In this document: positions 10,460 to 17,953 of the stretch, piece by piece | How positions within the stretch are numbered: position 1 is the stretch's first letter | Layout of the letters: each line of letters begins with the position of its first letter | DNA from: an uncultured Bacteroidales bacterium | GTDB taxonomy: Bacteria > Bacteroidota > Bacteroidia > Bacteroidales > UBA932 | Reading direction: 5' to 3' | Length of the DNA stretch: 64,000 nt | NCBI GenBank assembly: GCA_946185745.1 | Contig: CAMHKQ010000006.1 | Coordinates: forward strand, 26,720-90,719 | Notes under the pieces: generated by a model | Told to the model about the DNA's origin: nothing | What the model saw: only the letters and a program-made list of their open reading frames with translations | Databases searched by the model: none | Made by a program: the position numbers and the translations under genes

Positions 10460-11373
10460 TTCCCTATGGTTTTAAGCCATTCCATCGTTAATTTCGTACC
10501 TTCGGCAAAGCCGATGCCGGCCTTGAAGCCGCAGTCTTCCAGAAGGGGAGAGGGGTCGTATGCCGACAGGGGAAGGACGGCGCCGGAGTATGGCACGTCT
10601 CCGAAATGCGGGTCGGTTCCGGGGGCGCAGGAAGACAGCATCTCCAGGATGAATTCCCTGAGCGGGCGGGCGTTGCCGCTGCCTATTACGTATTCGCAGA
10701 AGGGACGGCCCTTTTCTGCGGCCAGGAAGAACGCCCTGGCGACGTCGCTGACGTACACGAAGTCGTAGTTCTGCGTGCCCGACGTGAATTCGAGCTGCTC
10801 TCCGGCGATGATTTTCCTGAGCGTGGTGTTCACGAACCTCGGGGACAGTTCCCCGACGCCGTAGGCGTTGGTAATGACGGGCCAGACGAGTTCGATGCCG
10901 GTTTCTGCGGCCGCCACTTTGCACATGCCGTGGGCGAGGAATTTCGCGAGGCTGTAAATGTTGTTCATGCCCGGCCTGGCGCCCTGTGCGTGGACGGAAC
11001 TCTCCACCTCGTATTCCATTATGCTGCCTGCCCCGACGAACCTGGAACAGCCCAGTTCCTTCGATGCCCTGAGACAGTCCACGGTGTTCCGGACGTTCTG
11101 CATCTGCAGGTCGTAATCGGCCCTTGCCGGCCCTGCGGAGCCCGCCCATGCGAAATGGACGAAGGTGTCGAAGCTGCCGCGCCCGGCCAGGGAAAGCAGA
11201 GCTGAGGTGTCGGCGATGTCGCACTGCAGGTATTCCAGGTTCCTGTGGGGCTTCAGACGCGCCGGAACCGGGGCGATGTCCAGGGCGAGTACATGCTTTC
11301 CCCTGTCCAGGAACTCCTGTACCGTGTAACTGCCGACAAAACCGTCGGCGCCGCTTATGATTACTTTCTCCAT
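10456..11373 (-). CDS. SDR nucleotide-sugar reductase/epimerase (AscF/RfbJ-like by context)
   Basis: Start taken at 11373 (MEKVIISGADGFVGSYTVQEF), not 12069; NAD-binding GADGFVGS, GAGSIMEYE, YSLAK catalytic motifs. Confidence 0.85.
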   Translation of the reverse strand: MEKVIISGADGFVGSYTVQEFLDRGKHVLALDIAPVPARLKPHRNLEYLQCDIADTSALLSLAGRGSFDTFVHFAWAGSAGPARADYDLQMQNVRNTVDCLRASKELGCSRFVGAGSIMEYEVESSVHAQGARPGMNNIYSLAKFLAHGMCKVAAAETGIELVWPVITNAYGVGELSPRFVNTTLRKIIAGEQLEFTSGTQNYDFVYVSDVARAFFLAAEKGRPFCEYVIGSGNARPLREFILEMLSSCAPGTDPHFGDVPYSGAVLPLSAYDPSPLLEDCGFKAGIGFAEGTKLTMEWLKTIGK

Positions 11374-12170
11374 CAGATGTTCGGGACTTCCTGCTCCCAC
11401 TTTTTCCACGGGGCCATGCCCGCCTTGAGCAGGGATTCCAGCTTTTCCTTTTCGCGAAGGTTGTCCATGCACTGCCAGAAGCCTTCGTGGACGTACGACA
11501 TCAGCTGCCCTTCGGCGGCGAGCCTTTCGAGGGGCTCGCGCTCCAGCACGCAGTCGTCCCCGCCCAGGTAATCGAAGATTTCGGGCTGGAAGACCATGTA
11601 GCCTGCATTGATGGGGGATCGGTCGCCCAGGCTCTTCTCGCGGAACGAAGTGACCGCGAAGTCGCCGCCTATGTTGAGGACGCCTTTCTCCTGGGCCAGC
11701 TTCACTGCCGTGAGGGTCGCAATCTTGCCGTGTTTCCTGTGGAACTCCAGGAGCTTGTCGATATCCACGTCGCAGACCCCGTCGCCGTAGGTCATGAAGA
11801 AGGGTTCGTTTCCCACATAATCGCGGATGCGGGCGATGCGGCCACCGGTCATGGTGTTGTAGCCGGTGTCGACCACGGTGACCTTCCAGGGCTCGCAGCG
11901 GCTCGAATGGACGGTCATCTCGTTCTTTCCGTCGCGGAAATCGAAGCTGACGTCGCTGTTGTGGAGGAAGTAGTTGGCGAACCATTCCTTGATGTATTCC
12001 TGCCTGTATCCGGCGCAGATTATGAATTCGGTATGGCCGTAATGGGCATACTCTTTCATGATGTGCCACAGGATCGGCTTCCCGCCGATTTCAATCATCG
12101 GCTTGGGCTTGAACTGGCTTTCTTCGCTGATGCGGGTGCCGAAACCGCCTGCAAGAAGGACGACTTTCAT
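11373..12170 (-). CDS. rfbF: Glucose-1-phosphate cytidylyltransferase
   Basis: MKVVLLAGGFGTRISEESQFKPKPMIEIGGKPILWHIMKEYAHYGHTEFIICAGYRQEYIKEWF. Confidence 0.96.
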   Translation of the reverse strand: MKVVLLAGGFGTRISEESQFKPKPMIEIGGKPILWHIMKEYAHYGHTEFIICAGYRQEYIKEWFANYFLHNSDVSFDFRDGKNEMTVHSSRCEPWKVTVVDTGYNTMTGGRIARIRDYVGNEPFFMTYGDGVCDVDIDKLLEFHRKHGKIATLTAVKLAQEKGVLNIGGDFAVTSFREKSLGDRSPINAGYMVFQPEIFDYLGGDDCVLEREPLERLAAEGQLMSYVHEGFWQCMDNLREKEKLESLLKAGMAPWKKWEQEVPNI

Positions 12171-12171
12171 A

Positions 12172-13512
12172 CTATCGTGAGTTTGTGAATTCTATTATCT
12201 TGTCTGCCATGTACCGGAGTTTCTCTTCGGTCATGCCGGGATAGACTCCGATCCAGAACGTGTCGTTCATGATGCGGTCGGTGACGCCGAGGCTCCCGGC
12301 CACGCGGTAATCCCTGCCTTCCTCATACGCCTCGAAAGCCGGGTGCCTGACGAGGTTGCCGGCGAACAGGTTGCGGGTCTGTATCTTGTTGTTTTCGAGG
12401 AATTTAGTGAGTTCGGTGCGGGTGAATCCGGCATCCTTTTTCACCGTGATGAGGAAGCCGAACCAGCTCGGGCGCGAGTTCTTTTCAGGCTCGGGGAGGA
12501 TGATGCCCCGGGCGCCATCCAGCCTGCTCCGGAGGAAGTCGAAGTTGGCCCGCCTCCGCGCCACTATGACGTCGAGCTTTTCCAGCTGCGCGCAGCCGAT
12601 GGCGGCCTGCAGGTCGGTGGCCTTGAGGTTGAAGCCCATGTGGCTGTAGACGTATTTGTGGTCGTACCCCTGCGGCAGCTCCCCGAACTGGCCGGTGAAC
12701 CTCCGGCCGCAGGTGTTGTCGACGCCGCCGACGCACCAGCATTCGCGGCCCCAGTCGCGCAGCGACCTGATTATCTTGTAGAGCAGGGGATCTGAAGTAT
12801 AGACGGCGCCGCCCTCGCCCATGGTCATATGGTGCGGGGGATAGAAGCTGCTGGTGCCGATGTGGCCGATTGTTCCCGTCTTTTTCCATCCGCCGTCTAT
12901 CTTGTATTCCGAACCCAGGGCGTCGCAGTTGTCTTCGATGAGCCAGAGCCCGTGGGAACGGCAGAAGTCCATTACGGCCTGCAGGTTGAACGGGTTGCCG
13001 AGGCTGTGGGCGATCATGACCGCCCTGGTGCGGGAGCTGAGGGCCTCTTCGAGGCGGGTGACGTCTATGTTGTACTCGGGGATGGTCATGTCCACGAACA
13101 CCGGCACCGCTCCGAACTGGACTATGGCGGACACGGTGGTGGGGAAGCCTGCGGCTACCGTTATGACCTCGTCACCCCTGCGTATCCTCTTGTCTCCCAG
13201 CTCTTTGGAGGTGAGCGCGTGGAAGGCGAGCAGGTTGGCCGAGGAGCCGGAGTTGCACAAGGCGCAGTATTTCACTCCCAGCCATTCGGCGAAGTTCCGC
13301 TCGAATTTGCCTGCCCACGGCCCCGCGGTAAGCCAGAAGTCGAGGGAGGCGTCCACCAGGTTCACCATCTCTTCGTCGTCGAAGAAACGGCCGCCGTAGT
13401 TGATGCGGGTCTTGCCCGGAACGAAAACGCCCTTTTCCGGGGCGTGGACCTCGCGGTAGTATTCCCTGGTGAGTTCCAGGATCCTGGCTTTCAGCTCTTC
13501 TTTCTTGCTCAT
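12172..13512 (-). CDS. rfbH: CDP-4-dehydro-6-deoxyglucose 3-dehydrase (E1; PMP and [2Fe-2S])
   Basis: PHHMTMGEGGAVY (His replacing the usual PLP Lys) and ECWCVGGVDNTC (C-x-C-x7-C iron-sulfur ligands); start at MSKKEELK (13512). Confidence 0.95.
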   Translation of the reverse strand: MSKKEELKARILELTREYYREVHAPEKGVFVPGKTRINYGGRFFDDEEMVNLVDASLDFWLTAGPWAGKFERNFAEWLGVKYCALCNSGSSANLLAFHALTSKELGDKRIRRGDEVITVAAGFPTTVSAIVQFGAVPVFVDMTIPEYNIDVTRLEEALSSRTRAVMIAHSLGNPFNLQAVMDFCRSHGLWLIEDNCDALGSEYKIDGGWKKTGTIGHIGTSSFYPPHHMTMGEGGAVYTSDPLLYKIIRSLRDWGRECWCVGGVDNTCGRRFTGQFGELPQGYDHKYVYSHMGFNLKATDLQAAIGCAQLEKLDVIVARRRANFDFLRSRLDGARGIILPEPEKNSRPSWFGFLITVKKDAGFTRTELTKFLENNKIQTRNLFAGNLVRHPAFEAYEEGRDYRVAGSLGVTDRIMNDTFWIGVYPGMTEEKLRYMADKIIEFTNSR

Positions 13513-14582
13513 GGAAGTATGGAAGTGAATTCGTCTATCTGTTCCGCGCACATGGCGTAGACGTCGGCGCCGCGGTAACGCTTGTACCAGTCAACAGTCA
13601 TGCCAATGCAGCGGTCAATGCTCAGGCGCGGCTTCCAGCCGAGGCGTTCGCCGGCCTTTGTTATGTCCAGTGTGAGCAGCTGCGCCTCGTGGGGGGCGTT
13701 GCTGTCGGATGCGACCTCAAGGGAGCCGGAGCCATAGTGCTCCACCACCTTTTCGGCCACTTCGCGCACCGTGCAGATGCTCTTTTCATCCGGGCCGAAA
13801 TTCCAGCCTTCGCAGTACTCCGTGGGGCGCTCCCACATCTTTTCCGCCAGGAGCAGATAGCCTCCGAGCGGCTCCAGCACGTGCTGCCACGGGCGGACAG
13901 CCTTTGGATTGCGGATGGGAATGGGCTTTCCGGCCTCGAGGGCCCTGATGCAGTCGGGGAGGATGCGGTCTGTCGCCCAGTCGCCTCCGCCTATGACGTT
14001 GCCGGCCCTGGCGCTGGCTATGCTTGTATTGTGCTTGATGCCGAAATCTGCCGGATTGAAGAAGCTGCGGCGCCAGGAGGCGATGGCTATCTCGGCGGCA
14101 CCCTTGCTGCTGGAATAGGGGTCGTAGCCGCCCATAGGGTCGTCCTCTTTGTATCCGCGGGCCTGTTCGCGGTTCTCGTAGCATTTGTCGGTGGTAATCA
14201 TGACGGCGACCTTCACGCTGCCGGCGGCGCGGATGGCCTCCATTACGTTGACGGTGCCCATCACGTTGGTGTCGTAGGTTTCGGCAGGGATGTCGTAGCT
14301 GAGCCTCACCAGGGGCTGCGCGGCTAGGTGGAAAACTATCTCCGGCCTGCAGCGGCGGAAGATGTCTTCCATGGCCGCCCGGTCGCGTATGTCGGCGCGT
14401 ATGTCCTCCTTGATCCTGGAGCCGATTCCGCTGAGGACGAAGTTGTCCAGAGGCGTGCCGGGATCGAGGGCGACGCCGTATACTTCGGCGCCCAGCCGGT
14501 GAAGCCATATCGCCAGCCACGAACCCTTGAAACCGGTATGTCCGGTAATCAGTACCCTTTTCCCTTCAAACATGTTTTGCAT
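13509..14582 (-). CDS. rfbG: CDP-glucose 4,6-dehydratase
   Basis: FEGKRVLITGHTGFKGSWLAIWLHRLGAEVYGVALDP; YSSSKGAAEI; SARAGNVIGGGDWA; alternative start MFEGKR at 14573. Confidence 0.96.
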   Translation of the reverse strand: MQNMFEGKRVLITGHTGFKGSWLAIWLHRLGAEVYGVALDPGTPLDNFVLSGIGSRIKEDIRADIRDRAAMEDIFRRCRPEIVFHLAAQPLVRLSYDIPAETYDTNVMGTVNVMEAIRAAGSVKVAVMITTDKCYENREQARGYKEDDPMGGYDPYSSSKGAAEIAIASWRRSFFNPADFGIKHNTSIASARAGNVIGGGDWATDRILPDCIRALEAGKPIPIRNPKAVRPWQHVLEPLGGYLLLAEKMWERPTEYCEGWNFGPDEKSICTVREVAEKVVEHYGSGSLEVASDSNAPHEAQLLTLDITKAGERLGWKPRLSIDRCIGMTVDWYKRYRGADVYAMCAEQIDEFTSILP

Positions 14583-14588
14583 ATCTCA

Positions 14589-14596
14589 CAAATATA
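14589..14596 (-). promoter_or_regulatory. Bacteroidota -7 element (TATATTTG) for the rfbG-led glycan operon
   Basis: Plus strand CAAATATA; matches TAnnTTTG; only ~7 bp from the annotated rfbG ATG. Confidence 0.5.
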
Positions 14597-14621
14597 CGTA
14601 AAAATATTGACTTGCCCATTA

Positions 14622-14640
14622 TTTTGAGGTTTCCTCAAAA
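14622..14640. promoter_or_regulatory. Perfect 8-bp inverted repeat TTTTGAGG-TTT-CCTCAAAA (candidate operator)
   Basis: Read directly; lies between divergent rfbG and BASS genes and contains a TTTG positioned as a -33 element 19 bp before TAACTTG. Confidence 0.5.
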
Positions 14641-14674
14641 ATAGTTAACTTGCAAAGTTTTAAACCCTAAACCT

Positions 14675-15667
14675 ATGGCACCTGAAATAGTCCAGAAAAT
14701 TGATTCCATCGTCGTAACGCTCAATGCGGGCGGCATGAACACCATCAACATCGTCCTGGCCTTTGTGATGTACGGAGTGGCACTCGGCATCAAACCCAAG
14801 ATCTTCGTCGAAGTTTTCAAAAAGCCCAAGTCGGTACTGCTCGGCATGCTCTGCCAGCTGGTTCTGCTGCCGCTCTTCACATTCCTGCTCGCATGGGCGC
14901 TCGGCCCCGCCATCTCGTTCTCAATGGCAATGGGCATGATTCTGGTCGCATCCTGCCCCGGCGGCAACATCAGCAACTTCATGTCCAGCCTGAGCAAGGC
15001 CAACGTCGAGCTTTCGGTGAGCCTCACTGCCATCTCCACGGCCCTTGCCATGCTCATGACCCCGTTCAATTTCTGGGCCTACGGCAACCTCTACATCAAG
15101 GTGGCCGACCTTTCCGGCCTCGTAGGCAGCGTTCCCAATCTGCATATCCCGTTCTGGGAGGTGTTCAAGACCATAGTCATACTGCTCGGAATTCCGCTCA
15201 CCCTGGGCATCCTCACTGCGCAGTTCTTCCCCAAGGCCGCTGAAAAGATGAAGAAGCCCATGCAGTGGTTCAGCATCATCTTCTTCCTTGCCATGGTGGT
15301 GCTCTCGTTCATGGGCAACATCGAGGCCTTCCTGCAGTGCGTCAAGTACATCTTCCTGGTCGTCCTGATCCATAACCTGCTGGCCCTGTGCATAGGTTAT
15401 ACCACCGGCACTGCCTTCAAGGTGAGCGAGCGCGACCGCCGCACCATGACCATCGAAACCGGCATCCAGAACAGCGGCCTCGGCCTCGCGCTCATGCTCG
15501 GCGCCAACCATATTTTCGCGAACTTCATGCCCGGGTATCCCAACGGCATCCCCGGCGGCATGCTGGTCATCACCGCATGGTGGGGCATCTGGCACATCAT
15601 CGCCGGCCTCACCGTAGCGGGGCTGTTCAATCTTAAAGACCGCAAGGCGGCTAAAAAGGCACAGTAA
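14675..15667 (+). CDS. Bile acid:sodium symporter (BASS) family transporter
   Basis: VLAFVMYGVALGIKPKIFVEVFKKPKSVLLGMLCQLVLLPLFTFLLAW...ASCPGGNISNFMSSLSKANVELSVSLTAIST...ETGIQNSGLGLAL. Confidence 0.92.
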   Translation: MAPEIVQKIDSIVVTLNAGGMNTINIVLAFVMYGVALGIKPKIFVEVFKKPKSVLLGMLCQLVLLPLFTFLLAWALGPAISFSMAMGMILVASCPGGNISNFMSSLSKANVELSVSLTAISTALAMLMTPFNFWAYGNLYIKVADLSGLVGSVPNLHIPFWEVFKTIVILLGIPLTLGILTAQFFPKAAEKMKKPMQWFSIIFFLAMVVLSFMGNIEAFLQCVKYIFLVVLIHNLLALCIGYTTGTAFKVSERDRRTMTIETGIQNSGLGLALMLGANHIFANFMPGYPNGIPGGMLVITAWWGIWHIIAGLTVAGLFNLKDRKAAKKAQ

Positions 15668-17070
15668 TGAAGAAGTTCCTCCTGACCGGGGCTCTCCTGC
15701 TTGCAGGGATTTCCCTTTCCGCGCAGACGGCCGACGAAGTCAAGACGGGGCTCAGCCTCGGCCCGGTTCCCGCCGTCGCGTTCGATGCCGACAAGGGCTT
15801 CCAGCTGGGCGCGCTCTGCAATTTCTACGACTTCGGCGACGGCAGCAACTATCCCAATTACAACTCCAACACCTACGTCGAGGCGTCGTTTTTCAGCAAG
15901 GGCTCGAAGCTGTTCACGCTCTACCACGACAACAAAACCCTCATCCCGGGGGTGCGTATCTTCGCCGGCGCCACGGCCAACCTCGACAAGGCCATGGATT
16001 TCTACGGTTTCGGAGGCTACCGTTCCTTCTATGACGCCGCAAGGGTAGCTGCCGGAAGCGGCAATAACCCGACGGCCTCCTACTACTCGCCGTATTACAG
16101 GCTCGACCGCGTTCAGATCCTGGGCGCTCTCGACTTCACCGGCAACATCACCGAGCACCTGCAGTGGGAGCTGGGCTATCACCCATCCTATTTCCGCATG
16201 CAGAGCATAAACCGCGAAAGCATCAACAAGGGCAAGGAGGGGCTCGGCGTTTACAGCGAAGAGTCCACCCTGTACGACGATTATGTGAAATGGGGGCTCA
16301 TCGGGGCCGATGAGAGCGGCGGCGGCTTCTCTTCCGCCGTGCGCATGGGGCTGCAGTACGACACCCGAGACAAGGAAGGGGCTCCCACCCGGGGCATCTG
16401 GGCGGAGGCACACCTGATGCTCGCCCCCAAGTGGCTGGGCACCACAAACCCGTTCTACCGCTATTCCGCAACCTGGAGGCAGTATTTCCCGCTGATAGAC
16501 AATGATATCCTTACCTTTGCCTACCGCCTGAACTACCAGGGTACTTTCGGCGATTCGGCTCCGTTCTACATTCTCCCTTACCTCACCCGTATGGGGCGGG
16601 ATTTCGACAAGGACGGCATGGGCGGCTTCGATTCGGTGCGCGGCATCATGCGCGACAGGGTGGTCGGGCTCGACATGGGCACATGGACTGCCGAATTCCG
16701 CTGGAGGTTCGTCAAGTTCGTGCTCTGGAAGCAGAACATCGCCTTCGGCCTCACCTTATTCAGCGACGGTTCCATGGTAACCAGGGACAGGGACATGTCG
16801 CTTCATGTCGAATCCCCGGCGAAGCCGACCGACAAGCAGGTGCATGACGACCTGACCGCGTCCCCGGTGTCGGACTACGACAAGTACATGTCGCAGGGTC
16901 TGGCGAAAGACCGTCCTCACATCACCGTCGGTTCCGGCCTGAGGTTCATCATGAACGAAAACTTCATCATCGCCTTCGAGTACGGCGCGCCGGTCACGGC
17001 CTTCGGCGGCCCGCTCAAGGGCCAGGACGGCACCGGCGCCTTCTACATCAACACCGGCTACCTGTTCTAG
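15667..17070 (+). CDS. Omp85/BamA-TamA-like outer-membrane beta-barrel protein without evident POTRA domains
   Basis: Signal peptide (MKKFLLTGALLLAGISLSAQT), aromatic-alternating strands, QYDTRDKEGAPTRGIWAEA, terminal ...YINTGYLF*; overlaps upstream stop by 1 nt (TAATG). Confidence 0.8.
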   Translation: MKKFLLTGALLLAGISLSAQTADEVKTGLSLGPVPAVAFDADKGFQLGALCNFYDFGDGSNYPNYNSNTYVEASFFSKGSKLFTLYHDNKTLIPGVRIFAGATANLDKAMDFYGFGGYRSFYDAARVAAGSGNNPTASYYSPYYRLDRVQILGALDFTGNITEHLQWELGYHPSYFRMQSINRESINKGKEGLGVYSEESTLYDDYVKWGLIGADESGGGFSSAVRMGLQYDTRDKEGAPTRGIWAEAHLMLAPKWLGTTNPFYRYSATWRQYFPLIDNDILTFAYRLNYQGTFGDSAPFYILPYLTRMGRDFDKDGMGGFDSVRGIMRDRVVGLDMGTWTAEFRWRFVKFVLWKQNIAFGLTLFSDGSMVTRDRDMSLHVESPAKPTDKQVHDDLTASPVSDYDKYMSQGLAKDRPHITVGSGLRFIMNENFIIAFEYGAPVTAFGGPLKGQDGTGAFYINTGYLF

Positions 17071-17100
17071 CAGCAACACCGGCTACCTGTTCTAGCAGCA
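17051..17100. repeat. Two identical tandem 25-bp copies (ACACCGGCTACCTGTTCTAGCAGCA) spanning the Omp85-like stop codon
   Basis: 17051-17075 and 17076-17100 are identical; a partial third copy GCACCGG follows. Confidence 0.95.
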
Positions 17101-17148
17101 GCACCGGACTGCCGGCCACGGATTGGCCGGTTTTTGTGGCCGGGACAT

Positions 17149-17181
17149 AAAAGAGGACGACCGTAATGGCCGTCCTCTTTT
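17149..17181. terminator. Bidirectional intrinsic terminator between convergent genes
   Basis: AAAAGAGGACG...CGTCCTCTTTT inverted repeat with flanking A/T runs. Confidence 0.8.
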
Positions 17182-17201
17182 AATCTGTGCAGCGGGAAGA
17201 A

Positions 17202-17873
17202 TTATTTCTCCTTGCTGAGGCATGCCCAGACGGGGGCTGCGAGTGCGCCGCCCACAAGCGGGGCTACGATGAACACCCAGAGGTCCTTCAGGGCCTGGCC
17301 GCCGGCGAAGATGGCGGGACCGATGGAACGGGCGGGGTTCACCGAGGTGCCGGTGAGGTTGATGCACACCAGATGGATGAGGATCAGGCTGAGGCCGATT
17401 GCGAGGCCTGCGGGCTTGCCGGCTCCCTTCTTGGCGTCGGTGGTGCCGAGCACTACGAGGACGAAGATGAAGGTTGCAATAACTTCTACGAGGCAGGCGC
17501 CCCACGGGCCGCCGGCATTGGCTACGCCGTTGGTGCCCAGGCCGCCGGTGAGATCGGGAGCTGCTACCACGTTGGTGAGAAGGAGGAGCAGGGCGCCGGC
17601 GATGATGCCGCCGATAATCTGGCCGCACCAGTAGCCGCAAGCGTCTTTCCAGCTCATGCGTCCGCTGAGGGCGACGCCGAGGGTGATGGCGGGATTGATG
17701 TGGCAGCCGGAGATTTCACCGATCGTGTAGGCCATGGCAACTACTGCCAGACCGAAAGCGATGGCGGTACCTACTACTCCTGCGGGAGTGGTGCAGCCGA
17801 GGAACATTGCGGTTCCGCAGCCGAGGAACGTGAGCACGAACGTGCCGATGCATTCTGCAAAGTACTTTTTCAT
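17202..17873 (-). CDS. aqpZ: Aquaporin/glycerol facilitator (MIP family)
   Basis: Two NPA motifs: CHINPAITLGVALSG and SVNPARSIGPAIF. Confidence 0.95.
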   Translation of the reverse strand: MKKYFAECIGTFVLTFLGCGTAMFLGCTTPAGVVGTAIAFGLAVVAMAYTIGEISGCHINPAITLGVALSGRMSWKDACGYWCGQIIGGIIAGALLLLLTNVVAAPDLTGGLGTNGVANAGGPWGACLVEVIATFIFVLVVLGTTDAKKGAGKPAGLAIGLSLILIHLVCINLTGTSVNPARSIGPAIFAGGQALKDLWVFIVAPLVGGALAAPVWACLSKEK

Positions 17874-17928
17874 GGTGATTTAGATTTTAATGTGACGCCA
17901 AGATAGCAAAAAATCCTGAGAAAATAGC

Positions 17929-17936
17929 TACTTTTG
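17929..17936 (+). promoter_or_regulatory. -7 element TACTTTTG of the prfB promoter
   Basis: Matches TAnnTTTG, 17 bp upstream of the prfB ATG. Confidence 0.6.
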
Positions 17937-17953
17937 CACTCTAAAACTGAACG

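Noticed and set aside
10456-12069. 537-aa ORF starting at 12069
   Set aside because: The N-terminal half is an out-of-frame reading of rfbF; the true SDR start is ATG 11373.
3876-14582. Calling the glycan locus a complete capsule/O-antigen biosynthesis cluster
   Set aside because: No polymerase, chain-length regulator, export genes, initiating transferase or invertible promoter repeats were seen.
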